From NCBI RefSeq assembly GCF_019793435.1, contig NZ_JAILYH010000009.1, positions 1 through 64,000 of the forward strand: 64,000 bases of DNA, read 5' to 3'. Position numbers and translations under genes: made by a program. Origin of the DNA: Rhizobium redzepovicii (GTDB taxonomy: Bacteria > Pseudomonadota > Alphaproteobacteria > Rhizobiales > Rhizobiaceae). The notes beneath the pieces were generated by a model that saw nothing but the letters and a program-made list of their open reading frames with translations, was not told where the DNA came from and ran no database searches. Shown one piece after another: positions 33,704-43,293 of this stretch. Position 1 is the stretch's first letter. Each line of letters starts with the position of its first letter.

Positions 33704-35233
33704 TCACTGCGCCGCAGGTGCTTCCAATGCGGCAAGACGATGGGCGATGCGATCGGCATTGGCCATGATCGTCATGGTGATGTATTTCGAGGATAGATCG
33801 GGAAGAATGGAGCCGTCGACGACGTGAAGACCCGGGTGAAGATTCAATTCGCCGTCCGAGGAGCTGCCGAACGGGCCGGTTTCGCCCATAGGTAGAGTGC
33901 CGGCGAAATGGGCGTCGATACCAGGCTCCGCCAGTGATGCGCCCGGGAGCTGAATAAGCCCCAGCCGTTTCCATTCCCGGCGAAGCGCTTTTTTCAAAGC
34001 CTCGGCGCGGATTTCGAAACCGTCCGTGAAACCGCCGCGGACGGTCAGCCCTTTTTTCGCCGTTGCATCCCGGTGAATGTAGCTCCGGCTTTGATCGCCG
34101 GGATAGTAGATCGTCGCGACGAGAAGGCTGCCGGCGATCAGTTCGAAGGCGGCTCGCCCGGCCTTTCGGCCGAGGGGCATCCTGTTGACGAAACTCTGCA
34201 CCGGCAGGGAACCGACTTCATAGATCGCGCCCGTCACGTAATCGGATGCGCCGTCACCATAGCGCAGTGACAATCCGAGTTGCGCAAGACTGTGCGTCGG
34301 CGTCATCGAACGCAGCAATCTCGCGGGAGAGAGCAGAGGGATGGCCAGTGTGGGGCTGTTCAGGAGACGCAGTCCCTGCTGGCCGATCGGCAGAAGATCG
34401 GTGAGCAGGGCGGCCGTTCCGAGAACTCCTGCGGCAAGAATGATCCGCGGTGCGGAAAATGACGACCCATCGGCCGTTTTGACCGTCCAGCCCAAGTCCC
34501 GTGTCAACGAGACAGCCCGCCTGTTGTCGAGCAAACAAAAATGCGGCGACTTTCGTAAGAGCAGCAGATCGTGCCTGCTGTTATAGATCGCGCCGCTGGG
34601 GCAGCCATAGAGACAGTCGCCCCGCAGATCGCACGCCGCCCGTCCGGGCCTCGCCTCGGAGAGTATCGCATTGACGGCGGCAAATAGCCGAAACGATCCA
34701 TCCGCCGGTTTTGCAGCCTTGTGCCGACGAAGAACATGGGCGGCGGTCGCGCCAAGCGGCAAGACGGCCTCGCCATCGGCGCCGGTCGTGAGATCGGCGT
34801 TGGTGCTGATCCCGATGCGTTGGGCTACCCGCTCGTAAGAGTTCTGCAGGGACGCGAGGTCGATCGGCCAATCGGCGATATCCCCAGCGTCGAGATAGCT
34901 GATTTGCGCACCCCAGATATTGGAGAGCCCGCCGCGCGCGAGACTGCCGATCGGTTTGAAGCCATTGCCCGATATTCCGGCGTCGCGTTGGAATCGTTCG
35001 AGAATCCCGCGTGATACAGGGGTCTGCAGTTTCGGCGAGCTGCCGTCGTCGACGCGCAGCGATTCCAGATCGCTTCCCAGGACACGGACGCTGCGGTTTT
35101 CCTCCTGCAATCCCAAGTCATCGCCGGCATCAAGCATCAGAACGCGGCGGCCGGCCGCTATCAGCGGAAACGCAGCGGAGACGCCTGCAGGGCCGCTGCC
35201 GATGATGATGAAGTCGGCATCGGGCGCATTCAT
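33704..35233 (-). CDS. GMC-family FAD-dependent oxidoreductase
   Basis: A 509-residue flavoprotein: N-terminal FAD motif FIIIGSGPAGVSAAFPLI, then LARGGLSNIWGAQISYL and, at the C-terminus, FAGTLPMGETGPFGSSSDGE and VVDGSILPDLSSKYITMTIM, the GMC C-terminal domain with its conserved His/Asn-type region partly changed (YITMTIMANADR). It is the last gene of the heptose operon; its start overlaps the stop of the preceding epimerase gene by 4 nt. In sugar clusters such enzymes oxidise a hydroxyl to a keto group on a sugar or lipid carrier. The substrate here is unknown. Confidence 0.8.
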   Translation of the reverse strand: MNAPDADFIIIGSGPAGVSAAFPLIAAGRRVLMLDAGDDLGLQEENRSVRVLGSDLESLRVDDGSSPKLQTPVSRGILERFQRDAGISGNGFKPIGSLARGGLSNIWGAQISYLDAGDIADWPIDLASLQNSYERVAQRIGISTNADLTTGADGEAVLPLGATAAHVLRRHKAAKPADGSFRLFAAVNAILSEARPGRAACDLRGDCLYGCPSGAIYNSRHDLLLLRKSPHFCLLDNRRAVSLTRDLGWTVKTADGSSFSAPRIILAAGVLGTAALLTDLLPIGQQGLRLLNSPTLAIPLLSPARLLRSMTPTHSLAQLGLSLRYGDGASDYVTGAIYEVGSLPVQSFVNRMPLGRKAGRAAFELIAGSLLVATIYYPGDQSRSYIHRDATAKKGLTVRGGFTDGFEIRAEALKKALRREWKRLGLIQLPGASLAEPGIDAHFAGTLPMGETGPFGSSSDGELNLHPGLHVVDGSILPDLSSKYITMTIMANADRIAHRLAALEAPAAQ

Positions 35234-36447
35234 CGATATGTCCCGGCCAAAAGCGCGCGGAGCGGAAACAACAGGACATCGCCGGCGATGGTCAATGCTG
35301 CGCCGAAAAACCCGGCCTTTGGGCCTGCATGCCTTTCCGGTTCGCTCGCGAGGTCCGCCAGATAGAGGGCTCGCGCGAGACGATGCTGCGTCCGACTGGC
35401 CGGCGGCTCGAAGAACGCCAGCAGGCGCGGATGCCTGATCACGGTTGTGGAAAGGCCGAGCGGCGACAGCCCTTCACGCCGAAGCCCTTCGCAGAGCCGC
35501 TGGAGCTGCATTTCGGTCGGCGCGATGCCGAGATATCGCAGCAGAGCCTGCGCCTCGCTGCGCGAATGATCCTTGCCTGTTTGGCTGAATTCGCCAGCAA
35601 GCGCAGTCATCGGGTCAGCCAGGTTCAATTTCAGCAGTCTGAGGCTCTCGCCGCTTTCCATGGGAGCGGCACCCGCAAGCCCCAGGACGCGCTCCGGATC
35701 GACCGTCGGGATCAACGGCACGAGCTTGGTCATGCGGCAGGCAAAGAGGGCGGCGGCCAGGGGGATCGGTATGAAATGGAGATTGCCCTTGCCCTGACTG
35801 CGGCGAAGCATTCTGAGCCATGCGGCAAAGCTTATCGGCTTTTCCTGCGCAAGCACGAAGGTCTGCGGGGGCTGGCTCTCCTGGGTCGCCAGCGCCAGCA
35901 GACCTTCGGCGACTTCGTCGAGATGAATCGGTTGGACCTCGCGGCTGAGCCCGATCATCGGCAGAAGCGGACTTAGAGCGGCCAACTTGGCCATCAGTCC
36001 GTACATGGCGGTACGTGGTCCACCATAGACGAGCCCTATTCGTGCAACGCGAACGATCGGCGCTGCGGGGCTGGCAGCCAAATGCTGTTCGATCCTGAAT
36101 TTGGTGCGGCCGTAAACATTGAGCGCCTCCCGCCGGGACGAAGTGGAGGAGGAAAAGACGAAACGCGGCACGCCGGCTGTCTTTGCGGCCTCCGCCAATG
36201 TCACCGTGCCGGATATATTGATGTTGTCTTCTTCGGCGGCCTCCGGCTCGGTGGCCCAGGAATGCGCGAGATGGACGATTCCCACCGCCCCTTCCAGGTC
36301 GGAGGCAGCAGGCGCATCACCGATGCGCCATTTGGCTCCGGACCGCCGGCCGAGTTCAACCACCTCGAAGCCGCGCTCACGCGCCATCGCTGCCAGTCTT
36401 GCGCCGATATAGCCGGTCGATCCCGTGATGATGAGACGCGGTGCCAT
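35230..36447 (-). CDS. NAD-dependent epimerase/dehydratase-like SDR with C-terminal extension
   Basis: A 405-residue protein. Residues 1-260 are an extended SDR: nucleotide motif ITGSTGYIGARLA, active site YGRTKFRIEQ (YxxxK) and VRVARIGLVYGG. Residues about 290-405 form an extra helical domain ending in a hydrophobic stretch (FFGAALTIAGDVLLFPLRAL) that could contact the membrane. It overlaps the GMC gene and lies 9 nt after the heptokinase gene. It may modify the nucleotide-activated or lipid-linked heptose. Confidence 0.8.
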   Translation of the reverse strand: MAPRLIITGSTGYIGARLAAMARERGFEVVELGRRSGAKWRIGDAPAASDLEGAVGIVHLAHSWATEPEAAEEDNINISGTVTLAEAAKTAGVPRFVFSSSTSSRREALNVYGRTKFRIEQHLAASPAAPIVRVARIGLVYGGPRTAMYGLMAKLAALSPLLPMIGLSREVQPIHLDEVAEGLLALATQESQPPQTFVLAQEKPISFAAWLRMLRRSQGKGNLHFIPIPLAAALFACRMTKLVPLIPTVDPERVLGLAGAAPMESGESLRLLKLNLADPMTALAGEFSQTGKDHSRSEAQALLRYLGIAPTEMQLQRLCEGLRREGLSPLGLSTTVIRHPRLLAFFEPPASRTQHRLARALYLADLASEPERHAGPKAGFFGAALTIAGDVLLFPLRALLAGTYR

Positions 36448-36456
36448 TCACACCCT

Positions 36457-37437
36457 CTACTGCGCAAAGGCGATACGCGCGCCGCTCCAGTCGAAACGAA
36501 ACTCGATTTCCTTGAGCTGCGACAGCGCCTGACGCACTTTTTCCTGGCGGTCTTTCGGGCAATAGAGGACGAGGAAGCCCCCTCCGCCAGCACCTGCCAG
36601 CTTGCCGCCGATGGCGCCGGCAGCACGGGCCGCATCGTAAAACTCGTCGATCGCGCTGTTGGTGATCTTCGAGGTCAGCGACCTTTTCATCATCCATCCG
36701 CGATGAAGCGCTTCGCCGAAGGCGCCGAGATCCCCGCTCATCAGGATGTCGCGCATTTCGTAAGCCAGTTGCACCATGCGCTCGACGGTCCGAAATTTTT
36801 CCTCGTCCGCCTCCATGGCCTGCACCTGCGTCGACAGCACAGAGCGCGTATCGCGCTGGCTTCCGGTGAAAAACAACAGGATGTTGCTCTCAAGCTCGGC
36901 CATCTTTTCAGAGCTGAGGACGACGGGCTGTACGTTCACGCTGCCGTTGGAATTGAATTCGATGAAGTTCAAGCCGCCATGAGCGGCTGCATATTGGTCC
37001 TGTTTGCCAATCGGCTCCTTGAGGATATCGATTTCGAGTTTGCAGGCTTCTTCCGCCAACTGGTCCTTGGAGGCAAAACGCGACCTGTGAGCATAGAGCG
37101 CGTTGATCAGTGCCACGGAAAAGGAGCTGGAGGATCCGAGACCCGTTCCGGAGGGAATGTCGGCGACGGAAGCGACCTCGATGCCGGGCTCGACGCGATG
37201 CATCCGAAGTGCCTCGCGCAACAGCGGATGCGCAATCTCCTCAAGCGTCTCGGCAAGTTCGGTGCGCGTATATTTCAGATGATATTTGTTTTCATTGAAA
37301 TAGTTGTGCACGATCACGAAGCTGTATTTGGCTATCGCACAGGACAGTACCGCGCCCGCCTGACGGCGGTAGTAGGACGCTATGTCCGAGCCGCCGCCGG
37401 CGAAGCTGACCCGAAAAGGTGCGGATGAAACGATCAA
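36457..37437 (-). CDS. hddA: GHMP kinase, probable D-glycero-D-manno-heptose 7-phosphate kinase
   Basis: A 326-residue GHMP kinase. Motifs are PFRVSFAGGGSDIASYY at the N-terminus, the ATP loop IPSGTGLGSSSSFSVAL and the C-terminal GAGGGGFLVLYCP, with the acidic residue region EPIGKQDQYAAAHGG. This is the HddA pattern: heptose 7-phosphate to heptose 1,7-bisphosphate. The start TTG 37437 overlaps the TGA of the upstream gene and sits after GAGGAGG, so translation is coupled; a longer frame to 37503 would overlap the kinase domain upstream. With gmhA and the fusion protein it completes the GDP-heptose route. Confidence 0.83.
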   Translation of the reverse strand: MIVSSAPFRVSFAGGGSDIASYYRRQAGAVLSCAIAKYSFVIVHNYFNENKYHLKYTRTELAETLEEIAHPLLREALRMHRVEPGIEVASVADIPSGTGLGSSSSFSVALINALYAHRSRFASKDQLAEEACKLEIDILKEPIGKQDQYAAAHGGLNFIEFNSNGSVNVQPVVLSSEKMAELESNILLFFTGSQRDTRSVLSTQVQAMEADEEKFRTVERMVQLAYEMRDILMSGDLGAFGEALHRGWMMKRSLTSKITNSAIDEFYDAARAAGAIGGKLAGAGGGGFLVLYCPKDRQEKVRQALSQLKEIEFRFDWSGARIAFAQ

Positions 37438-39383
37438 AGGATTGCCTCCTCGAGATTGATGACGATATCGGCCGATTTGCGCTGCAGATCGATCCTCGGC
37501 CACTCTTCCTGAATTCGCGACTGCCAGAGCGCTTCGGCGGCAACTGGCGTAAGGCCTTTCCAGGCGTAGAACGTGTGAAAGCGGTTTAGCAGGCTCTGCT
37601 GAGATGCTTCGACGAAGACGGACATGTCGACCTGTTCTCGGATCGACGCATGTCCGGCAAAGATGCCGTCCATGAGGATGACCTCGGCATCGCGGGCGTC
37701 ATAGGCGGTGGTACCCCTAAGCCGGCCGCGGCTTGCCGCGTCATAGCCGGGTGCCTTAACCTGCCCGGAGCGGCGCAGCATGCTGACGATCTCGGGATAG
37801 AGCTCCACTCTGCTGCGCTCTTCCGCATTCATGTCGGGGCGGCGATGTTCGAGCGGCAGTATCCAGCGGTCGAGTTCAAGTCTCAGCACCCTCCGCCCTG
37901 TTTCCGAGAGCATGCGTTGAACGGCATGCGCAAACGTACTTTTCCCGGAGCGGGAACGGCCGCATATGCTGATGAGCAACGGACCGGCCGTAGATGAAAG
38001 CCGTTCATCAATCGCACCGGACAGAGCTTTGCCGATCTCTTGGTAGCCGCATTGGAAACGGACCGCGTCATAGACCGTGTCGAAGACAAGATCCGCATGC
38101 GGAATCTCTGTTTCGACGGTGGGATAGCTCTTTTCGTCCCGCAGGCCATAGCCTGTCCGAACGCCGTAGGACCAGATGCCCGCCTTGCGGCCAGCACCGA
38201 TGTCGCGCAGGCTGTCGCCGATGATGATGGATTTCGATTTTTCGACAGGCAGTTCCGACATGGCCTGGCGGATCATCAGATCGCCCGGCTTCCGGCAGGC
38301 ACAATCGATCTTGAGCGCGGCGACTTCGTTGGGAAATCCTTTGCCCGGATGATGCGGACAAAAATAAATGCGATCCAGGACGCCGCCATCTTCGGCAAGC
38401 TCGGCCTCGAGGCGACCGAGAACATGATCCAGCCCGGTTTCATCAAGAAAGCCTTTGGCGACCTGCGGTCTGTTCGTGACCGCAATCGTCAGGAAGCCCG
38501 CCTCACGGGCGAGCCGCACGGCTTCGCCTGCCCGGTCGATCAGCTTCACCTGGTCCGGATGGATGACGCCATGGCCGCCGACATCTTCGTTGAGCACGCC
38601 GTCGCAATCGAAGAAAACCGCGGGCCTTCGCACCGACAGATGCGCCGCATGAACCCGTTCCTGCCGGAGGTCCTCCTCGGCGGCAGCATGCCGGTTCGGC
38701 GACCCGGTATCCTTTATATATTCCGGCGTGTCATAAATCGCGACTGGAACGGACCGTTCGAGGAGGCGGGGAATGACGTCGTGGATCATATCCGCCGTTT
38801 GCGCCGGCACGAGCGCCTGGAAAAACTGCTCGGAGGCAACATACAAACCGGCCGGCACCAGATTGCGCCAATCCGCATCGCGCGGCGTTTTGCGGGGCAA
38901 GAGGCGCTGGAGATAACCGCTCTTCTGGACGACGAGATCGGATGTGCGGGGATGATCGTTGGGATGGGCGATGATGGTCAGAGCGGCGGGAAATTGCTGA
39001 CGATGACGCGTCAGCGCCGATAGATCGATATCGAAAAGCATGTCGCCGTAGACGATCAGGACGTCGCCGGCCGTCATGTCCAATGTCGTCAGGCAGCCCG
39101 CCGTGCCGAGCGGAGATTTCTCGACGAAGACCTCGATCCTGATGCCGAGTTTTTCAGCTTCCGGACCGAGGGCGGGCTCGAGCTGGCTGCCGAGGTGGCC
39201 ACCAAGCACGCGCACATGCTGAATACCTTCGCGGGCCAGGATGCGGATCTGCCGCAAGATGATCGGCACGCCGGCAAGGGGCAGAAGCGCCTTCGGGATA
39301 GCATCGCCCGTCATGCTGCGCGCGCGCGTTCCAAGGCCACCGGCAATAATGATCGCCTGGCGGATCGCGTCCTCAGAAGCCAT
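37434..39383 (-). CDS. Three-domain fusion: sugar nucleotidyltransferase + HAD-IIIA phosphatase + P-loop kinase
   Basis: A 649-residue protein. Residues about 1-240: HddC-like nucleotidyltransferase (IIIAGGLGTRARSMTGDAIP, then KALLPLAGVP). Residues about 250-430: GmhB-like HAD-IIIA phosphatase with nucleophile motif FFDCDGVLNEDVG, AVTNRPQVAKGF and the zinc loop FCPHHPGKGF...CACRKPGD. Residues about 455-649: uridine-kinase-like P-loop domain (Walker A CGRSRSGKST, LILMDGIFAGH-like strand). The first two would dephosphorylate heptose 1,7-bisphosphate and make GDP-heptose; the role of the kinase is not known. ATG 39383 overlaps the upstream stop by 11 nt. HddC and GmhB are usually separate proteins, and the added kinase is unusual. 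Confidence 0.85.
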   Translation of the reverse strand: MASEDAIRQAIIIAGGLGTRARSMTGDAIPKALLPLAGVPIILRQIRILAREGIQHVRVLGGHLGSQLEPALGPEAEKLGIRIEVFVEKSPLGTAGCLTTLDMTAGDVLIVYGDMLFDIDLSALTRHRQQFPAALTIIAHPNDHPRTSDLVVQKSGYLQRLLPRKTPRDADWRNLVPAGLYVASEQFFQALVPAQTADMIHDVIPRLLERSVPVAIYDTPEYIKDTGSPNRHAAAEEDLRQERVHAAHLSVRRPAVFFDCDGVLNEDVGGHGVIHPDQVKLIDRAGEAVRLAREAGFLTIAVTNRPQVAKGFLDETGLDHVLGRLEAELAEDGGVLDRIYFCPHHPGKGFPNEVAALKIDCACRKPGDLMIRQAMSELPVEKSKSIIIGDSLRDIGAGRKAGIWSYGVRTGYGLRDEKSYPTVETEIPHADLVFDTVYDAVRFQCGYQEIGKALSGAIDERLSSTAGPLLISICGRSRSGKSTFAHAVQRMLSETGRRVLRLELDRWILPLEHRRPDMNAEERSRVELYPEIVSMLRRSGQVKAPGYDAASRGRLRGTTAYDARDAEVILMDGIFAGHASIREQVDMSVFVEASQQSLLNRFHTFYAWKGLTPVAAEALWQSRIQEEWPRIDLQRKSADIVINLEEAIL

Positions 39384-40314
39384 TCGCCAGAATCCGTTCG
39401 ACGGCAAGTTCAACGGCTTCTGTCGATTTCCGCTTCGGAGACCAGCCCAGCGTTACCAGCCGGCTTATGTCGTAGCTGAAGCGCGGCACGTCGCCCAGCC
39501 AGCCGCGGTCCTCGCTTCCATATTCGATGGCAGCTCCGGCCGCGACCTTGGAGACCACGATTTCGGCGATATCCCGGACCGACGTCTCGCCGATGCCGCT
39601 GGCGTGAAATACCTCATAGGGGCCGGGCGCCTTGTCCCAGGCCAGGAGAATCGCGTCCACCAGGTCGCCGACATAGAGATAGGGCTTCGTCTGCCTTCCG
39701 TTGCCGAGCACCTGAAGTCTCGTCGGATCGGCTTTCAACCTGTTGATGAAGTCGTAGATTGCCCCGTGGGTTGAGCGCTCCCCAACCACATTGGGAAAGC
39801 GCAGCACCAGCGTCTTGATGCCGAATGACAGAGCATAGACGGACAGATAGGCCTCCGCAGCAAGCTTGCTGGCGCCATAGAGCGAGATCGGCCGCAGGGG
39901 GCCGTGGTTCTCGTGGATGTTTCCTTCGGCTTCGCCGAAAACCGCAGAAGTGCTGGCAAAGAAAAGCCTGCCGACACCGTGCTTGCGCATGATGGCAAGC
40001 AGCGTCGTCGTCGTAAGCTGGTTCAGCTGCAGATCCAGTTCCGTATTGGTATTGCCCGCGGCAATATCGGAATTGGCGGCGAGATGGAAAACAGCATCAG
40101 GACGATCTGTCGCAAAGAGTTGATCCATGCCCTCCCGATCGAGCATATCAAGCTTCTGGAAGCGAAAATCCGTCCGGCCCTGGAGATGATCTATATTGCG
40201 CATCCGGCCGAGGTGAAGATTGTCGATCGCGGTTACCCGATAGCCCAAGGCCAAAAGGGGATCGCAGAGATGGCTGCCGATAAATCCGGCCCCTCCCGTT
40301 ACCAAGGCATGCAT
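39373..40314 (-). CDS. NAD-dependent sugar epimerase/dehydratase (extended SDR)
   Basis: A 313-residue extended SDR: MHALVTGGAGFIGSHL with the Rossmann motif, FHLAANSDIAAGNTNTE, active site ASTSAVFGE and YGASKLAAEAYL (YxxxK), and FPNVVGERSTHGAIYDF, close to UDP-glucose 4-epimerase or ADP/GDP-sugar epimerases. ATG 40314 is preferred because GGAG lies 8 nt upstream and the protein begins at the first strand; ATG 40347, on the stop of the upstream gene, would add 11 residues. It probably epimerises the nucleotide-activated sugar of the operon. Confidence 0.82.
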   Translation of the reverse strand: MHALVTGGAGFIGSHLCDPLLALGYRVTAIDNLHLGRMRNIDHLQGRTDFRFQKLDMLDREGMDQLFATDRPDAVFHLAANSDIAAGNTNTELDLQLNQLTTTTLLAIMRKHGVGRLFFASTSAVFGEAEGNIHENHGPLRPISLYGASKLAAEAYLSVYALSFGIKTLVLRFPNVVGERSTHGAIYDFINRLKADPTRLQVLGNGRQTKPYLYVGDLVDAILLAWDKAPGPYEVFHASGIGETSVRDIAEIVVSKVAAGAAIEYGSEDRGWLGDVPRFSYDISRLVTLGWSPKRKSTEAVELAVERILANGF

Positions 40315-40346
40315 GTCGGCAGCTCCATATGATCTGTTAAGGCTCA

Positions 40347-41306
40347 TCAGAGCGCTTTGATCTTTCCCGAATGGGGACGCGAAAGGACGAATACACCACC
40401 GGCCAAGCCGACCACAAGCTGCAACAGGCCGAAAACCACCGATAGCGTTGCGGCGTCCGTCGTGCCGATGCCGAATACGGCAAGCGAAATGACCATGCCG
40501 CCTTCCCGCAGCCCCCATCCTCCGACAGAAATGGGAACCATGGCGATCAAAAGCACTGGCGGGAAAGCGGCTGCGGCCTGACCCCAATCGAGCGGGAGGC
40601 CAAGTCCGAGAACGAGGATCTCAAGCGAGACGACACTCAAACCGTGAATGACGAGGGTCAATAGAGATATTCCGAGCATTCCCCGGTGGGTGAGAAAAGC
40701 ACCCAGCGCGTCGCTCAGCGCGTGCAGCTTTTCCGGAAGAAGCCGAACGAAGAGATGGCGACGCCAGCAGAACACCAGCGCCGATGCGATGGTTCCCGCG
40801 ACGGCAAGGGCCGTGAGTTCGGTGAGATAGGGGATTGGGAAGTCGTGCCCGTAAAACGCCCGCATGATGATCAGACCGATCAGCGCAACGACCGCCAACC
40901 CGAACAGGGTGAGGATACGGTCCATGACGACGCCGAGCGTGGCTTCCTGGATCGTCAGGCCGTATTTGAGGGCGCCGAAAATGCGTGCGGCATCGCCTGG
41001 AATGGGACTTGGAAGAGCCTGATTGTAAAAGAGGCTTTGCATGAACAGTTTCATGGCGCCTGATATTTTCAGCCTCTGCCCGATCATCTCCGCTAGAAGG
41101 CACCACCGCCAGGCCGAAAGCAGGGCCTGCAGGAGAAGAAGGAAGATGCTGACGCAGATGGTCGTCGCCGACAGGGTCCGGACCGCGGCCCAGCCTTCTG
41201 CGAAATCGACCTTACGCGCGATCCATATGACGAGGCCAAGCGCCACGGCCACTTTCAGAACCGGTATGCCGATGCGAAGGAATGCTCGGGAGGATGGAGT
41301 CGTCAC
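40347..41306 (-). CDS. Lysylphosphatidylglycerol synthase TM-domain / flippase-like membrane protein
   Basis: A 319-residue integral membrane protein with about eight hydrophobic segments (VLKVAVALGLVIWIARKV; VSIFLLLLQALLSAWRW; LISLLTLVIHGLSVV-like stretch) and the conserved family block LPSPIPGDAARI near residue 100 and ISVGGWGLREGGMV near residue 255. This is the LPG synthase TM/UPF0104 family, often found beside polyprenol-phosphate glycosyltransferases and proposed to translocate lipid-linked sugars. The start overlaps the end of the large membrane protein gene by 4 nt. Confidence 0.82.
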   Translation of the reverse strand: MTTPSSRAFLRIGIPVLKVAVALGLVIWIARKVDFAEGWAAVRTLSATTICVSIFLLLLQALLSAWRWCLLAEMIGQRLKISGAMKLFMQSLFYNQALPSPIPGDAARIFGALKYGLTIQEATLGVVMDRILTLFGLAVVALIGLIIMRAFYGHDFPIPYLTELTALAVAGTIASALVFCWRRHLFVRLLPEKLHALSDALGAFLTHRGMLGISLLTLVIHGLSVVSLEILVLGLGLPLDWGQAAAAFPPVLLIAMVPISVGGWGLREGGMVISLAVFGIGTTDAATLSVVFGLLQLVVGLAGGVFVLSRPHSGKIKAL

Positions 41307-43273
41307 GATGCCCGATCCGCGTCAAAACGGTAGAGCTTCCAGCCGAACCGATCCGTCAAGATCAGTGAGGCGCGGGGCATCATGTGGGCTATGACGCTGT
41401 TGGCCAGCATTATTTTGTCTTCTCCTATGCGTTCTGCGAGGAACGCGCTGCCAGCATCCGGGGGAAGGATGAAGTAACCTATATGATTATCCCGGATGAA
41501 AGCATCGATATCCGACCCCGGTCTGGGCAGCACATAGCGTGGCAATTGCCAACCGCCATCGCGGCCGTCGTTATAAGCCGTCGACAATAATGTGTTGGCG
41601 GTGTCGAAAGGCTGAAAAACGGTCCGCAGGTCATGCTCCGCGATGTAGCGATACATGAAATAGGCTTCGCGGTGGCTCTCCATATATTTGTCGACACTGA
41701 TCATCCCGAGCACGACGTCGAGGTCTTTCGCCTTGCCGGGATCCATGTCGCTGCCGCCCACGCGGTACCACTGCGAGAGCCAGAGTCCCCCGGCCAGCAC
41801 GCCTAAGATCACCGGGCTGGCGATCATGCATGCCGGCGAAGAGGCGATTTTCGTAATTGGGGCCATCCGCGGCAGAACTTGCCGGTCGAGCCATTGATCC
41901 AGCCGTTCCCGAACCAGGGAGGCGCCGATAAACCCGGTCGAAAAGAACAGCAGATAGGCTGGCGTCGCCCACCGGATGTGATTGAACATAACGGTGTACC
42001 ATATCACAAACATGGCAGCGGTAATCGCTGCGAGAAATGCGATGCGCCGAAAGGCCACGGCGAGACCGGCCAGGATCAAAGCGAGAGCGACGAAAGCATT
42101 CGGCTTGCCGGCCAGGAACCAGCTGTAAAGGATATGGAGGAAGTCGCGCCAACCTTGCAGAGTTGCGAGGTTCGTTACGAAATGTCGGTTAGCGGGATCG
42201 AAGGCCCGGCCCAATTCGAGCATGTAGTCCGCCATCCAGGCGTCGGTGAGGCCCGGATGACCGAACATGAAAGGATAGATCGGATTGCCGAGAACGATCA
42301 GGTTTTTCGCATACCAGTAGCCCGCGACTGCAAGGAATGCGCAAAGGCATGACAAAAAGAGCGGCAGCGATACCCTTCCCTTGAGAAGCATTGGCATCAG
42401 CGCCAGCCCTATCAGGCAAACCATTTGCAGTTCCGTATATTTCCCTCCGACCGCTCCCCCCAGCACGAGCGCACAATGAAAAAGCTCCGCCGGACGCCGG
42501 GTTTCCAGATAACGCCACAGGAAAAGCACAGCGGCGACTGAGAAACACGACCGTGCCAGATCCGTCATCGGTTCGCCGACACTTCCCCTGAAGAAGGGGA
42601 TGCTGAGCATCAGAGCGGCCACCAGGAAAAAACCGCATGCCCGCCAACGACTGGCGCAGCTTGAAAGCAGGAACAGAAATCCGAAGAAAATTGCGACATT
42701 CATGATCGCCGCACCGGTCCAGTGACCGCTGACCATCATGACGAGCGCAAACAGCAGATTAAAGAAGAGCGGAATATTGCCGTAGAAGGGATGGTCGATC
42801 TGCGGCGACACAAAGCCGCTGTGTTCGATGATACTGTTTGCGAGCGGGATGTGGAAAACCCAGACGTCGGCAATTCCGGATGGAAACAGGGCCATAACGC
42901 TCCACACATAGCAAAGTACAGTGCATGTGAGTGCTGCAAGCACCGGAACCGGGTTTCCGGATCTCGTTTCAGCGGCAATTTTACGAAACAGCGAACCGAG
43001 GTCGTAGAGAACGGCGACGAGATCGCGCCACCGCCAAATCATCGAGACAGCGACGATCGGGAGAACGATCTCCCATCGCAGCCCATGGAACGCCCCAAGG
43101 ACGGTGGCCGCGCCCCCGGCGATCGCCAGAGCCGGCAGAATACCGCTGAGCAGAAAGTCGGTGCCGTCTCGAAAGGGTTGATCGCAACGTTGGTTGAGCG
43201 AGGCAACGATGCCTCTGTCGATCACGAGGCCCCATAATATTATGGCGAGAACCGTGCACCAGCCTACGATCAT
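41303..43273 (-). CDS. Large multi-pass membrane protein, GT-C glycosyltransferase-like
   Basis: A 656-residue protein with about 12 hydrophobic segments in the first 490 residues (VLAIILWGLVI; LTCTVLCYVWSVMALFP; LSCLCAFLAVAGYWYAKNLI) and a soluble C-terminal domain of about 150 residues. A short acidic region in the first periplasmic loop (IDHPFYGNIPLFFNLLF) resembles the luminal loop of GT-C enzymes that use polyprenyl-phosphate sugars. I cannot assign a family with confidence. Its neighbours, a dolichol-phosphate-mannose-synthase-like GT2 and a flippase-like protein, make a lipid-sugar-dependent transferase the best guess. Confidence 0.65.
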   Translation of the reverse strand: MIVGWCTVLAIILWGLVIDRGIVASLNQRCDQPFRDGTDFLLSGILPALAIAGGAATVLGAFHGLRWEIVLPIVAVSMIWRWRDLVAVLYDLGSLFRKIAAETRSGNPVPVLAALTCTVLCYVWSVMALFPSGIADVWVFHIPLANSIIEHSGFVSPQIDHPFYGNIPLFFNLLFALVMMVSGHWTGAAIMNVAIFFGFLFLLSSCASRWRACGFFLVAALMLSIPFFRGSVGEPMTDLARSCFSVAAVLFLWRYLETRRPAELFHCALVLGGAVGGKYTELQMVCLIGLALMPMLLKGRVSLPLFLSCLCAFLAVAGYWYAKNLIVLGNPIYPFMFGHPGLTDAWMADYMLELGRAFDPANRHFVTNLATLQGWRDFLHILYSWFLAGKPNAFVALALILAGLAVAFRRIAFLAAITAAMFVIWYTVMFNHIRWATPAYLLFFSTGFIGASLVRERLDQWLDRQVLPRMAPITKIASSPACMIASPVILGVLAGGLWLSQWYRVGGSDMDPGKAKDLDVVLGMISVDKYMESHREAYFMYRYIAEHDLRTVFQPFDTANTLLSTAYNDGRDGGWQLPRYVLPRPGSDIDAFIRDNHIGYFILPPDAGSAFLAERIGEDKIMLANSVIAHMMPRASLILTDRFGWKLYRFDADRAS

Positions 43274-43293
43274 GATCGACCCTTTCGTGGCTC

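Noticed and set aside
36082..37428. A 448-codon plus-strand frame opposite the heptokinase gene
   Set aside because: It is antisense to the GHMP kinase and epimerase genes, which have clear motifs. No ribosome site or domain is seen.
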